Source: Anaerolineae bacterium (GTDB taxonomy: Bacteria > Chloroflexota > Anaerolineae > Aggregatilineales > Phototrophicaceae). From it: a stretch of DNA of 34,720 nt. Every line of letters starts with the position of its first letter. Position 1 is the stretch's first letter. Position numbers and translations under genes: made by a program. Positions 22,743-31,335 of this stretch are shown here, one piece after another. The stretch covers positions 1-34,720 of the forward strand of contig JAEURA010000001.1 in NCBI GenBank assembly GCA_016789005.1, written 5' to 3'. The notes beneath the pieces are model-generated. The model was not told the DNA's origin and did not search any database. It saw only the letters and a program-made list of their open reading frames with translations.

Positions 22743-24428
22743 ATGACGCGGCGCGCCTTCCTGTTCGGTGTGATCGCCGTCGCGTTCGCTGCGCTGATCG
22801 GGCGAGGGCTGCTGCTCGCCAGCGGCAGCGTCTCGTTCCATTCTGACGAGGCGGTGGTGGCGCTGATGGCGCGCCACATCCTTCAGGGGGAACGCCCGGT
22901 CTTCTTCTACGGTCAGGCGTACATGGGCAGCCTTGATGCCTGGCTGGTCGCCATCGGTTTCGCCCTGTTGGGCGAAAGCGTGGCGGCGATCCGCCTGGTG
23001 CAGTCGGCGCTCTACCTGCTGATCGTCGTCACTGGCTCCCTCGCCGCCTTCCGCCTGACCGGGCGCGCCGCGCTGGCGCTCACTGCCGGCCTGCTGCTGG
23101 CGGTCCCCAACACGCTGACCGCCCTCTACACCACCGCGACGCTCGGCGGCTACAACGAAACCCTGCTGATCGGCAACCTGATCCTGATCCTCGGCATCGA
23201 CGCGGCGCGCCGGCTGAACGCCGCGCCGCCGGGGTCGCCGCGCGCCTCCGTCTGGCGCTGGGCGGCATTGGGCGTGCTGGCGGGCGTCGGATGGTGGACC
23301 AACGGCTTGATCGTCGCCTACGTCCTGCCGGTCGGAATCCTGCTCCTCGCCGGCATCGCGCGCAGCCGCCCGCCGCTGCGCAGCCTGATCGCCCCGATGC
23401 TGGCGGCGGGGGCGGCGTTCTTCGTCGGCAGTGCGCCCTGGTGGGCGTTCAACTTCGCCCACGATTTCGCCGCCCTGCGCTTCTACCTGCCCGGCGGCAC
23501 GCCCGATCAGTTCGCCGGCGGCGACGTGCCGGCGCTCGACATCGTAGGGCGGCTGGTCGGGCTGTTCCTGCTGGGACTGCCCGCCGTCCTGGGACTGCGC
23601 TATCCCTGGTCGCCCGCCTATTTCACGCCCGATCTCCTCACCCTGGTGCTGGCGTGCCTGACGCTGGCGATCACGCTGGCGGCGGTCTTCATGCTCATTC
23701 GGCGCGGCGGCGCGTGGAACCCTCGGCGGCGCGGCGCGCTGCCGGCGGAGGCGCGCGCCCTGCTGCTGATCGCCCTGGGCTTCTTCGCGCTGATCTTCGT
23801 CCTGTCGCGCTTCAGCACCGACCCGACCGGGCGCTATTTCCTGCCCCTGGTGGTCTATCTGGTGATCGTGGTGGCGGCGTTCGCCGTCTCGCTACCCGCG
23901 CCCTGGATGCGCGCCGGGGTGATCGCCCTCCTGCTGATCTACCAAGCCGCCGGGTTGATCGGCGCGGTGCGTCAGAATCCGCCGGGGGTGACGACGCAGT
24001 TCAACCTGGAAACGCACCTGCCGAACGACGACGACCGCCTGCTGATCGACTTCTTGCAGGCGAACAGGCTGACTCGCGGCTACACCAACTACTGGGTCGC
24101 CTATCGACTCGCCTTCCTGAGCGGCGAAACGCTTCAGTACCGCGCGGCGCTGCCCTACAAAGCCGATCTCTCCTACACCCCGCGCGATGACCGCTACCCG
24201 CCCTACGTCGAAGCGGTCAGCGCCGCCCAGGCGAACGGCGAACGGTTGGCGTACGTGACGGCGAACGTCGCCGAGGTGCGCGGCTGGCTGGAAGGCTGGT
24301 TCGAGTCGAAGGGGGTGACGTATGCCTACGCGCCGGTCGGCATGTACCACGTCTACTACGACTTCGCGCCGCGCGTTCCGGTCCCGCCGGAGCAGTTCAC
24401 GGGTATACTGGTAACAGGTGAAGAGTGA
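22743..24428 (+). CDS. GT-C membrane glycosyltransferase (GT39/ArnT-like)
   Basis: This 561-residue polytopic protein has about ten hydrophobic helices. The first extracytoplasmic loop carries FHSDEAVVALMARHILQGERPVFFYGQAYMGSLDA, the acidic HSDE/GQAYMGS pattern of GT-C enzymes that use polyprenyl-phosphate sugars (PMT/ArnT-like). The C-terminal third is soluble, with a DDRLLIDFLQANRLTRGYTNYW segment. It presumably transfers a sugar to an envelope acceptor outside the membrane; donor and acceptor are unknown. No clear ribosome binding site precedes the ATG, which fits coupling to the lipoprotein gene upstream. Confidence 0.85.
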   Translation: MTRRAFLFGVIAVAFAALIGRGLLLASGSVSFHSDEAVVALMARHILQGERPVFFYGQAYMGSLDAWLVAIGFALLGESVAAIRLVQSALYLLIVVTGSLAAFRLTGRAALALTAGLLLAVPNTLTALYTTATLGGYNETLLIGNLILILGIDAARRLNAAPPGSPRASVWRWAALGVLAGVGWWTNGLIVAYVLPVGILLLAGIARSRPPLRSLIAPMLAAGAAFFVGSAPWWAFNFAHDFAALRFYLPGGTPDQFAGGDVPALDIVGRLVGLFLLGLPAVLGLRYPWSPAYFTPDLLTLVLACLTLAITLAAVFMLIRRGGAWNPRRRGALPAEARALLLIALGFFALIFVLSRFSTDPTGRYFLPLVVYLVIVVAAFAVSLPAPWMRAGVIALLLIYQAAGLIGAVRQNPPGVTTQFNLETHLPNDDDRLLIDFLQANRLTRGYTNYWVAYRLAFLSGETLQYRAALPYKADLSYTPRDDRYPPYVEAVSAAQANGERLAYVTANVAEVRGWLEGWFESKGVTYAYAPVGMYHVYYDFAPRVPVPPEQFTGILVTGEE

Positions 24429-24437
24429 GGGTGCTCC

Positions 24438-24839
24438 ATGTCTCAGCAAACGGTCGTCTTGGACCTGCCCGAAAGTCTGTACGAGCGCGTCCGGCGGCAG
24501 GCGGAGAACGCCAACCGCCCGGTCGAGGACGTGCTGACAGAAAGCATCGCCCTGCTCTTCGGCGAAGCGGAGCCGGACGCCAGCGTCGAAAGCTTACAAG
24601 ATCGCACCGATGCCGAACTCTGGGCGCTGGTGCGCCGCAGGATGACCTGGGATCTCGAGGCGCGCATTGATACCTTCAGCGCCCTGGCACGGACGCGGTC
24701 ACTCCTGCCCGACGAGATCCAACAGAGGGATGTACTCATCGCCGAGGTGGATCACTACGTCCTGATGCGTTCCGCTGCGCTGCTCCTGCTCAAGCAGCGG
24801 GGGAACGATGTTGATCGCTATCTGAAGGCGGTTGGCTAG
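24438..24839 (+). CDS. Ribbon-helix-helix-like protein paired with an HNH endonuclease
   Basis: The 133-residue product begins TVVLDLPESLYERVRRQAENANRPVEDVLTES, the beta strand followed by two helices of a ribbon-helix-helix DNA-binding domain of the kind found in many antitoxins (about 5-42). The rest is helical (AELWALVRRRMTWDLEARID, and a LLPDEIQQRDVLIAEVDHYVLMRSAALLLLKQRG helix pair). The next gene starts in the last base of this one. The order RHH then nuclease in a coupled pair resembles a toxin-antitoxin layout; the function is inferred only from that. Confidence 0.75.
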   Translation: MSQQTVVLDLPESLYERVRRQAENANRPVEDVLTESIALLFGEAEPDASVESLQDRTDAELWALVRRRMTWDLEARIDTFSALARTRSLLPDEIQQRDVLIAEVDHYVLMRSAALLLLKQRGNDVDRYLKAVG

Positions 24840-25261
24840 TGACGTACGTCTCTGAAGCGCTCCGCCGATTCGTCACGGAACGCGCATTCGGACGCTGTGA
24901 GTACTGTCAGTCTCCTAAGATGATTGTGGTGACGATGGTTCTCGATCACATCATACCGGTGGCTGCCGGCGGAGCGACAATCCCTGAAAACCTCTGCCTG
25001 ACCTGCGTTGGCTGCAATCTGTTCAAGAGCGACTTTGAGGTCGCCGTTGATCCGCTTAGCCAGCAAGGCGTCCCACTCTACAATCCACGCGATCAGGTAT
25101 GGGATGAGCATTTTGCCTGGTCACCCGATGGAACTCTGATAGAAGGGGTGACCGCCATCGGACGCGCAACCATCGAGCGTCTTCAGATGAATCGGACTGA
25201 AGTCGTCCGCGCGCGGCAGATGTGGGTGAAGGCAGGCTGGCATCCGCCGCAAAGAGTTTGA
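24839..25261 (+). CDS. HNH endonuclease family protein
   Basis: The 140-residue product starts with GTG, sharing its first base with the stop of the RHH gene. The HNH/zinc-ribbon signature is complete: CEYC at 20-23, LDHIIPVAAGG with the Asp36-His37 pair, the LCLTCVGCNLFKS knuckle with Cys56 and Cys59 and Asn60. These features fit a metal-dependent endonuclease that cuts DNA. It lacks the extra domains of restriction enzymes or group I intron proteins and is not within a mobile element that I can recognise. The tight coupling to the RHH protein suggests that the latter controls it. Confidence 0.87.
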   Translation: MTYVSEALRRFVTERAFGRCEYCQSPKMIVVTMVLDHIIPVAAGGATIPENLCLTCVGCNLFKSDFEVAVDPLSQQGVPLYNPRDQVWDEHFAWSPDGTLIEGVTAIGRATIERLQMNRTEVVRARQMWVKAGWHPPQRV

Positions 25262-25331
25262 GCTGACGCGGACGGGCATGGCGGCAGGTTGGCTACGAGC
25301 GATTCCGTTCAACATACGAAAGGGTCACGCC

Positions 25332-26552
25332 ATGCGGTTTCGGCTCGCAGTCCTTATCCTGCTCCTGTTCAGCGCGGAAGGGAGTCCTTTGACAGCCCAA
25401 GACGCACCCTCCTACCGAATCGTCGGCTATTTCACCGCCTGGGCGATCTACGGGCGGCAGTATTTCGTCAGCGACATCCCCGCCGACAAGCTGACCCACA
25501 TCAACTACGCCTTCGCCAACATCTCAGAGGAAGGCGAATGCCTGCTCGGCGATGAATGGGCGGATACGCAGATCGCCTTCGAAGGCGACGCCGCCGATTC
25601 ACCGCTGCTCGGCAGTTTCAACCAGCTCAACCGCCTCAAAGACGCGCACCCCCACCTGCAAACGCTGATCTCGGTCGGCGGGTGGTCGTGGTCGGCGCGC
25701 TTCTCCGATGCCGCCCTCACCGAAGAGTCGCGCCGGACCTTCGCCGCCTCCTGCGTCGATTTCATGAAGCGCTACGGCTTCGACGGCATCGACATCGACT
25801 GGGAATATCCGACCGGCGGCGGAAACACCGGCAACGTCGAACGCCCAGCCGACCGCGACAACTTCGTCCTGCTGCTGGCGGAGCTGCGCGCACAGCTCGA
25901 CGCGCTGGGCGAACAGGACGGGCGCGCCTACCTGCTGACTATCGCGGCGAGCGCCAGTGAACGCGGCTACCTCCCGCTCGACTGGTCGCGGATTCACCCT
26001 CTCCTCGACTGGATCAACGTCATGACCTACGACATGAGCGGCGGCTGGAGCAGCCGCACCGGCTTCAACGCCCCGCTCTATCACTCGACCGGCGAGGGCA
26101 GGACTCCGCCGGAAGGGTCCAGCACCGACGCCGCCCTGCAGGGTTATCTGGCACAGGGCGTCCCGCCGGAGAAGCTGGTCATGGGTGTTCCCTTCTACGG
26201 GCGCGGATGGGCGGGTGTGCCAGCGGCGAACGACGGTCTGCACCAGCCCTTCACCCGCCTGCCCGATGGAACCTGGGAGCCGGGCGCATTTGAATATGGC
26301 GATCTGGCGGCGAACTACGTCGGATCGGCGGCATATCAGCGCTTCTGGAACGAAACAGCGCAGGTCCCCTGGCTCTACAACGCCGACGAGGGGATCATGA
26401 TCAGCTACGACGACCCGGAATCGCTGGCGATCAAGGCGGAGTACGTGCGCCAGAATCACCTCGGCGGGGTCATGTTCTGGGAACTGAGCCACGACAGCGC
26501 CGACGCTGCGCTGCTGAACGCCATCTACGAGACGCTGAGTGCGCCGGGCTGA
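25332..26552 (+). CDS. Secreted glycoside hydrolase family 18 (chitinase-like)
   Basis: The 406-residue enzyme has a Sec signal peptide (MRFRLAVLILLLFSAEGSPLTA, cut near AQ). The GH18 barrel follows: YRIVGYFTAWAIYGRQY, LTHINYAFANI, SVGGWSWS, the catalytic FDGIDIDWEYP (DxxDxDxE, Asp151 to acid Glu158), INVMTYDMSG and GGVMFWELSHD. All key positions (the second-last Asp, Glu158, the Tyr of MTYD) are intact, so it should hydrolyse chitin or related GlcNAc polymers using the N-acetyl group. No chitin-binding module is attached. An in-frame ATG 54 bases upstream would spoil the signal peptide; the ATG at 25332 has a modest GAAAGGG upstream. Confidence 0.93.
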   Translation: MRFRLAVLILLLFSAEGSPLTAQDAPSYRIVGYFTAWAIYGRQYFVSDIPADKLTHINYAFANISEEGECLLGDEWADTQIAFEGDAADSPLLGSFNQLNRLKDAHPHLQTLISVGGWSWSARFSDAALTEESRRTFAASCVDFMKRYGFDGIDIDWEYPTGGGNTGNVERPADRDNFVLLLAELRAQLDALGEQDGRAYLLTIAASASERGYLPLDWSRIHPLLDWINVMTYDMSGGWSSRTGFNAPLYHSTGEGRTPPEGSSTDAALQGYLAQGVPPEKLVMGVPFYGRGWAGVPAANDGLHQPFTRLPDGTWEPGAFEYGDLAANYVGSAAYQRFWNETAQVPWLYNADEGIMISYDDPESLAIKAEYVRQNHLGGVMFWELSHDSADAALLNAIYETLSAPG

Positions 26553-26612
26553 TGCTCAGCTGATACGTCCCCCAATCGACCCTGGAGCGTGTTGTGCACT
26601 TTTGCGGCGCGA

Positions 26613-26723
26613 GCTTCCCCTCGCCCCCGACCCCTCTCCCACGTAAACGAGGAGAGGGGCTTGACTCCCCCTTCGCCCCGCCTGCGTGGGAGAAGGGGGC
26701 TGGGGGGTTGAGGGGAGTGAAGC
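26613..26723. repeat. GC-rich dispersed palindromic element (copy 1)
   Basis: A 111-base stretch whose two halves are near reverse complements: the left edge GCTTC (26613-26617) pairs with GAAGC (26719-26723), and CTCCCACG pairs with CGTGGGAG. Inside are a perfect 9-bp stem (CCCCTCTCC at 26631-26639 with GGAGAGGGG at 26651-26659) and an 8-bp stem (CCCCCTTC at 26667-26674 with GAAGGGGG at 26692-26699). It sits between convergent genes (26553-26771 holds nothing else). A related sequence lies at the right edge of the window, so this is probably a dispersed non-coding repeat rather than a one-off terminator. Confidence 0.7.
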
Positions 26724-26771
26724 GATTTCGGGCAGTTCACGAACCCTTAAGAACTCTCTCCCCCTATCGCC

Positions 26772-27764
26772 TCACCGCCGTAGCGGACCCGGCGCAGGCA
26801 GCGGCGGCAGGCTCAAGCCGCCCGGCAGCGGAATCGACGGCAGCGTCCAGTCAACCAGCCAGCGCAGCACGCTGTTCGCCCAGATGATCAGCTGGTTCAG
26901 CCGGGCGATGTTGGCGATGGCAGCCTGATAGACGGCGCGCAGCTCGTTGATCAGCGGTCCGATGGTGTTGAAATAGGTCGGCAGGACCAGCTCCTCGTAC
27001 AGATCGTTCACCATCTGCTGAATCTGCTCCGCCACGATGTCGGCGCGGGAGTACGGATAGGGCATGGTCCGCTCGATACGCACGTCGCGCTGCCCCACGC
27101 CGACCGCCGACGCCTGCCGATAGCATTCCTGAATCTGCTTTGCCTGCTCCTCTTTGCACTTTTTCAGCGCCGCCCGCGCCAGCAGCAGTTCCGCCTGTAC
27201 GGCGTACAACCCCAGCGCCATCCCGGCGACAAAGCCCTCGAACGCCACGACGATCACCGCGAGAATTTCCGCCCACAGGCTGATCAGGGCGGCGAGCGCC
27301 CGGCGCGCCAGCGCCTTGATGAAGTTCCAGGCTCCTCCGCTCACCCGCGCGGCAAAGCTCTTGACCGCCTGAAGCGCCCGCACGATGAGCGAGGATTGAC
27401 CGACACCTCGGCTCGCCAGCAGGTCGAGGAGGAGTTCAATAGCGCTCTCGGTCGATCCGAGCGCGCCGAAAAACGCGCCAAGCGCGGCGTGCACGGCGAG
27501 AACTGCCATGCCGATCTGCTTCCACATCCCGTCCGCCGTCGTCGCCCAGTTGATCCAGTCGATGTAGTCCTTCTCGAATCCTTCCAGCGTCGTGATCCAG
27601 TTTTCGAGTTCGGCGCAGTCGTAGACCTGGCAGCGGTAGGTCGCCGCCAGAGCGGCATCCCGCGCCGTTTGATCTGCCCGAATGAGGTCCGGCACAGGCG
27701 TCACCATCAGGGCTGCGAAGATGAGCAGCGCCACTTCAAAACGATAGAATCTGCTCCCCGGCAT
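26772..27764 (-). CDS. Hypothetical secreted or membrane protein with helical core
   Basis: The 330-residue product starts at ATG 27764, with AAAGGAG 8 bases upstream. An N-terminal hydrophobic segment (VALLIFAALMVTPVPDLI) is a signal peptide or anchor. After it come CQVYDCAELENW and two long hydrophobic helical regions: MAVLAVHAALGAFFGALG, then ALISLWAEILAVIVVAFEGFVAGMALGLYA. A charged coiled stretch with a Cys pair follows (LKKCKEEQAKQIQECYRQ), then a long helical C-terminal part ending in a Pro-rich tail (SIPLPGGLSLPPLPAPG). I do not recognise the family. It lies 36 bases after the carboxypeptidase-regulatory-domain gene and is probably co-transcribed with it. Confidence 0.78.
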   Translation of the reverse strand: MPGSRFYRFEVALLIFAALMVTPVPDLIRADQTARDAALAATYRCQVYDCAELENWITTLEGFEKDYIDWINWATTADGMWKQIGMAVLAVHAALGAFFGALGSTESAIELLLDLLASRGVGQSSLIVRALQAVKSFAARVSGGAWNFIKALARRALAALISLWAEILAVIVVAFEGFVAGMALGLYAVQAELLLARAALKKCKEEQAKQIQECYRQASAVGVGQRDVRIERTMPYPYSRADIVAEQIQQMVNDLYEELVLPTYFNTIGPLINELRAVYQAAIANIARLNQLIIWANSVLRWLVDWTLPSIPLPGGLSLPPLPAPGPLRR

Positions 27765-27800
27765 GCTTGCCACTCCTTTCCCGATCCACGCGGCGCGGGA

Positions 27801-29087
27801 TCAAGGGGCAAAGGCGATTTCGACGATCTTGTGTTCTCCGGCTTCAAGGGTGATGACGACATCCTGAATCGCCCGGCTCAGCGCGGCATCGAGCGCCGCC
27901 TCGTCGGCGTACTGCGGCGTCTCGGCATCCGCCGACGCCAGCAGCGCATCCATCCGGTCGGTCCGCTCGGCGGTGATGGCGTAGCGCCCGGCGGCGAGAC
28001 CGCTGAACAGCGCCATCCCGTCGGCGTCGGTCAGCGTCGGCTGATCCAGGAAGAGGGCAACCAGCGTCTCGTCGTCGATCAGCGCGGCGATCTGCACGGA
28101 AACCCCCGCCAGCGGCGCGGCGTTCGGCGTCTCGACGATCCTGATTTGCAGCGAAGCATCGCCGCTGAAGGCATCCTCCGGCAGGGCGAGTGGGTCAGGA
28201 GCGCCGAGGAAATCGACGCCGTCGATCAGCCCGCCGGGCTGGTCGATGCTCACGGCGATCTCGCTGAAGATCAGCGTTTCCGCGTAGGCGGCGGCGGTGA
28301 ACGTCCCCGTCCCGGTCACGCCACTGACGACGTAGCGTCCCTCGGCGTCGGTGATTCCGGCGAAGACGCCCCCATCCGGCGCAGTCACCATGACGGCGGC
28401 GTGAACGACCGGTGTCACGCCATCGCTTTCGGTCGCCCGTCCCTGGATGATGCTGGGGATGACGGCGACGAAGTCGATCTGCTGGAGCGGCTGCCCCCGG
28501 CTGACCGCGCCGGCGTCGCGCGCTGCGAACACCCGCTCCGCTGACAGCGGCTCGACCACGTAGAGGTCAGGTTTCATCTCGACGAAGCTGTAGCTTCCGT
28601 CGGCGTCTGTGACGGCGGCGTAGACGTTGGCGCTGTCCGTACCGCGCGCCAGCAGGGGAATCCCCGCCAGCGGCGTGACACCGTCGCCGTCAAACACCCG
28701 TCCGGTGATGGTGGTCATGCCGGTCAGCGTCACGTCCATCCGGTGAGTCGTCGCGCCTTCCAGGATCAGATCGACCGGTTCAGGCGAGGTGTAGCCCCGC
28801 AGCGCGGCGGTCAGCACGTAGTTTCCAGACGGGATCGCTTCAAAGCGGTAACTCCCATCGGCTTCAGTGAAAGTGGTGTGCAGCCCGCCGTCAAAGCCCG
28901 TCAGGGTGATCGCAGCTCCGGCGAGGGGGACGCTGGTCAGGGCGTCGGCGGCTTGCCCGGTGAGAATTTCGGCGGTCTGTGCGAGTGCGGCGTGCAGCGC
29001 CGTGACGGCGCTGAGGGGCACGAGAAGCGCAGCGAGGAGGACGAGAGATCGGTGAGCTGACCGGATTGCCCGAAGACACTTCGCCAT
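27801..29087 (-). CDS. Secreted protein with repeated carboxypeptidase-regulatory-like domains
   Basis: The 428-residue product starts at ATG 29087 (AGGAG 8 bases upstream), with a signal peptide (RSLVLLAALLVPLSAVTALHAALA). The mature part is at least four beta-sandwich modules of the carboxypeptidase regulatory/Cna-B type. Each has the pattern ITGxVxDxxGxxPLAGxxVxxxxxxxxxAxTDADGxYxF, clearest in ITGRVFDGDGVTPLAGIPLL, AVTDADGSYSFVE, IQGRATESDGVTPVVHAAV and AGITDAEGRYVVSG. Such modules are structural or adhesive and carry no catalytic residues. It is divergent from the DUF4012 gene and heads a two-gene minus-strand operon. Confidence 0.85.
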   Translation of the reverse strand: MAKCLRAIRSAHRSLVLLAALLVPLSAVTALHAALAQTAEILTGQAADALTSVPLAGAAITLTGFDGGLHTTFTEADGSYRFEAIPSGNYVLTAALRGYTSPEPVDLILEGATTHRMDVTLTGMTTITGRVFDGDGVTPLAGIPLLARGTDSANVYAAVTDADGSYSFVEMKPDLYVVEPLSAERVFAARDAGAVSRGQPLQQIDFVAVIPSIIQGRATESDGVTPVVHAAVMVTAPDGGVFAGITDAEGRYVVSGVTGTGTFTAAAYAETLIFSEIAVSIDQPGGLIDGVDFLGAPDPLALPEDAFSGDASLQIRIVETPNAAPLAGVSVQIAALIDDETLVALFLDQPTLTDADGMALFSGLAAGRYAITAERTDRMDALLASADAETPQYADEAALDAALSRAIQDVVITLEAGEHKIVEIAFAP

Positions 29088-29224
29088 GGAGCGACTCCTG
29101 TAAACCCTAAGTAAGGTCAAAAATCACTTAATTTCGTCCGTTATGAATCGTACAATGGAATTGTCGGTGCTTCAATCAGTCCACCGGCACGAAAATTGCT
29201 TTGTTGCTCAATGGAAGGTACGAC

Positions 29225-31255
29225 ATGGACGTCAGTCCGCAATCCGCCCTCCACTCCTCATCCCCAGTCCACCAACCCCGGCGTCACCGCCATCCTGCCC
29301 CGCGACGAGCCGCGCCGATCCGTTTTCTGCTCAACCTGTTCGCCTGGCGCGGCTGGAAATTCGTCCTCATGCTGGTGGTCGCGGTCGCCACGCTCTATAC
29401 CGTCCTGGTCTTCTTCTGCCTGATGCGCATCGACCGGAACCGGATGCTGCTGGACCGTCTGCTGCGCACGGCAGCGCAGGAGTTTTCCAGCGGACTGGCG
29501 GTGAACGATCTCGCGGCGATGGAGGATGCCGCCGAACAACTGGGCGACGATCTCGAAAACCTGCACACGCTTTCCGCCCTCATTCGACCGCTCGCGCCGC
29601 TCCATCCGGCGCTGTCCACCCGCCTGATCGCGCTGGATTCGGCGGAATATCTGACAGACGCCGTCAGCCTGCTCTTCGAAGGTGCAGCGCCCGCCCTGCA
29701 GCACCTGAGCGAGGAACGCGCGGCAGACCGCGTCGGCGGTGCAGAAGGGGCGCACCTGGCGCGCTTCGTCGATCTGCTGCGCCTGAGCCAGCCGACCTTT
29801 GCCGAAGCCCGCCGCGCGCTGGACGCCGCCCGCGCCGCGCTGGCGGTGAACGCGCTTGCGCCGCTGTCCGAATCGATGCTCGCCGAAGTCTCGCAGCTGC
29901 GCAGCCTGATCGACGACGCCGACGCCGCCCTGCAGATCGTTCAGGGAGCGCCGGAAAGCCTGACGCGCATCCTCGGGCTTTCCGCGCCGCAAACCTACCT
30001 CATCCTTGCCGCCAACAACGACGAGATTCGACCGAGCGGCGGCTATGTGAGTGTGTGGGGGTGGATGCGCATCGCCGACGGCAGAGCCGTAGAAAGCGCC
30101 TTCGCGCCGACGACCACCGAAAGCCCTGCGCCGCCGCCCGCCGTGCTGGCGTCGTCGCTGAGCATCCCCGACTGGTGGGTGCGCTTCGACGAGCCGATCT
30201 ACGCGGCGTGGGATGGAAGCTGGCATGCCGATTTTTCCGAGACGGCGCAGCTCGCGGCGTGGTACTACGACAACGGCGATAACCCGCACCTGCCGGTCAA
30301 CGGGGTGATCGGCATCGACCTGACCGCCGTCGAATACCTGCTCGACGCCCTGGGCGGCTGTGCGCTCGATGACGGCGTGAGGGTGACCTCGCAGAACTTC
30401 CGGAGCATCGTCTACGACATCCGCGCGCAGGGGGAGGCGCCGCTGGCGCACAAGCAGTATCTCGTCGATCTCTACGCGCAGATGATCGGGGCATGGCAGT
30501 CCGCCGATGCCGACACCCAGACGCGCCTCCTGAACGCCATCCTGCGTGCCCTCTCCGAACGCCATCTGGCGGTCTACTTCCGCGATGTCAACGCCCAGTC
30601 GGCAGCGCAGCGCCTGGGCTGGACCGGCACGCCGCAGGTCAGCACGGGCGACTACCTGCTCTTTGCCGACGCCAACATCGCGGCGAACAAATCATCCAGC
30701 GCCATCGAACGGCTTTTCGCCTACGATGTCAGCCTCGATGCCGCCGGAAACGGCAGCGCAGCGCTGACCGTCTTCTACACTTTCTCGGCTGCCGCCGCCG
30801 AACGCGATCCCGCCGTCCGTCCGGAGCATTACGGGCGAAACCGCGATTACGCCACGCTCTGGCAGGTTTTCACGCCGCCCACCGCGCAGATCGCCGTCGA
30901 TGCGCCGCCTGACCCTGGAGTCCGGTTGGAGCGCACCGACACGCTCGCCCGTTTCATCGGCATCACTACCGTCCCGATGGGCGGCGGCAGCCGCGCCGCG
31001 CTGCGCTATGTCCTGCCAGGGGTGGTCGAGCCGGTCGGCGCTTACAGCCGCTACCGTCTGACCCTCGAAAAACAGCTGGGCGCAGACGCCGACCGCTACC
31101 ACATCACCATCACCCTGCCGCCGGGCTGCGAGGTGATCTCCGCCGCGCCGGAAGCCTCGGCGGTGCATGATCTGGTCCAGCAAATGCTGGAATACGACCT
31201 CGCCGTCGAGAGCCGCGCGCAGATCGACATCCTGTACCGGCTCAAAGATGGATGA
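29225..31255 (+). CDS. DUF4012 membrane protein
   Basis: The 676-residue product starts at ATG 29225, with GGAAGG 7 bases upstream. A Pro/Arg-rich cytoplasmic start precedes one membrane helix (FVLMLVVAVATLYTVLVFFCL, about 45-66). A helical region comes next, then the DUF4012 core recognisable by YLILAANNDEIRPSGGYVSVWG, a pattern conserved across Chloroflexota and Actinobacteria, followed by VNGVIGIDLTAVEYLLDALGG. Homologues are often encoded near polysaccharide genes, but no biochemical role is established. The C-terminal 150 or so residues are beta-rich. It is expected to sit on the outer face of the membrane. Confidence 0.85.
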   Translation: MDVSPQSALHSSSPVHQPRRHRHPAPRRAAPIRFLLNLFAWRGWKFVLMLVVAVATLYTVLVFFCLMRIDRNRMLLDRLLRTAAQEFSSGLAVNDLAAMEDAAEQLGDDLENLHTLSALIRPLAPLHPALSTRLIALDSAEYLTDAVSLLFEGAAPALQHLSEERAADRVGGAEGAHLARFVDLLRLSQPTFAEARRALDAARAALAVNALAPLSESMLAEVSQLRSLIDDADAALQIVQGAPESLTRILGLSAPQTYLILAANNDEIRPSGGYVSVWGWMRIADGRAVESAFAPTTTESPAPPPAVLASSLSIPDWWVRFDEPIYAAWDGSWHADFSETAQLAAWYYDNGDNPHLPVNGVIGIDLTAVEYLLDALGGCALDDGVRVTSQNFRSIVYDIRAQGEAPLAHKQYLVDLYAQMIGAWQSADADTQTRLLNAILRALSERHLAVYFRDVNAQSAAQRLGWTGTPQVSTGDYLLFADANIAANKSSSAIERLFAYDVSLDAAGNGSAALTVFYTFSAAAAERDPAVRPEHYGRNRDYATLWQVFTPPTAQIAVDAPPDPGVRLERTDTLARFIGITTVPMGGGSRAALRYVLPGVVEPVGAYSRYRLTLEKQLGADADRYHITITLPPGCEVISAAPEASAVHDLVQQMLEYDLAVESRAQIDILYRLKDG

Positions 31256-31273
31256 CGCCGCCCGCCTTCGCCC

Positions 31274-31321
31274 TTGGCGTTTGCGCCCATCCTTCAGTAT
31301 TATTTAGTCATTCTAAATAAT
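31274..31321 (+). promoter_or_regulatory. Promoter with overlapping AT-rich palindromic operator for the oligopeptidase gene
   Basis: TTGGCG (31274-31279), an 18-base spacer and TATTAT (31298-31303) give a possible promoter. A perfect 9-bp inverted repeat with a 5-base spacer, ATTATTTAG (31299-31307) and CTAAATAAT (31313-31321), overlaps the -10 and ends 14 bases before the ATG at 31336. It is an isolated AT island in GC-rich sequence. AAGGAG just after it is the ribosome binding site. A dyad over a -10 usually binds a repressor; which one is unknown. It could alternatively form a weak hairpin in the mRNA. Confidence 0.5.
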
Positions 31322-31335
31322 CTGAAGGAGTTCTT

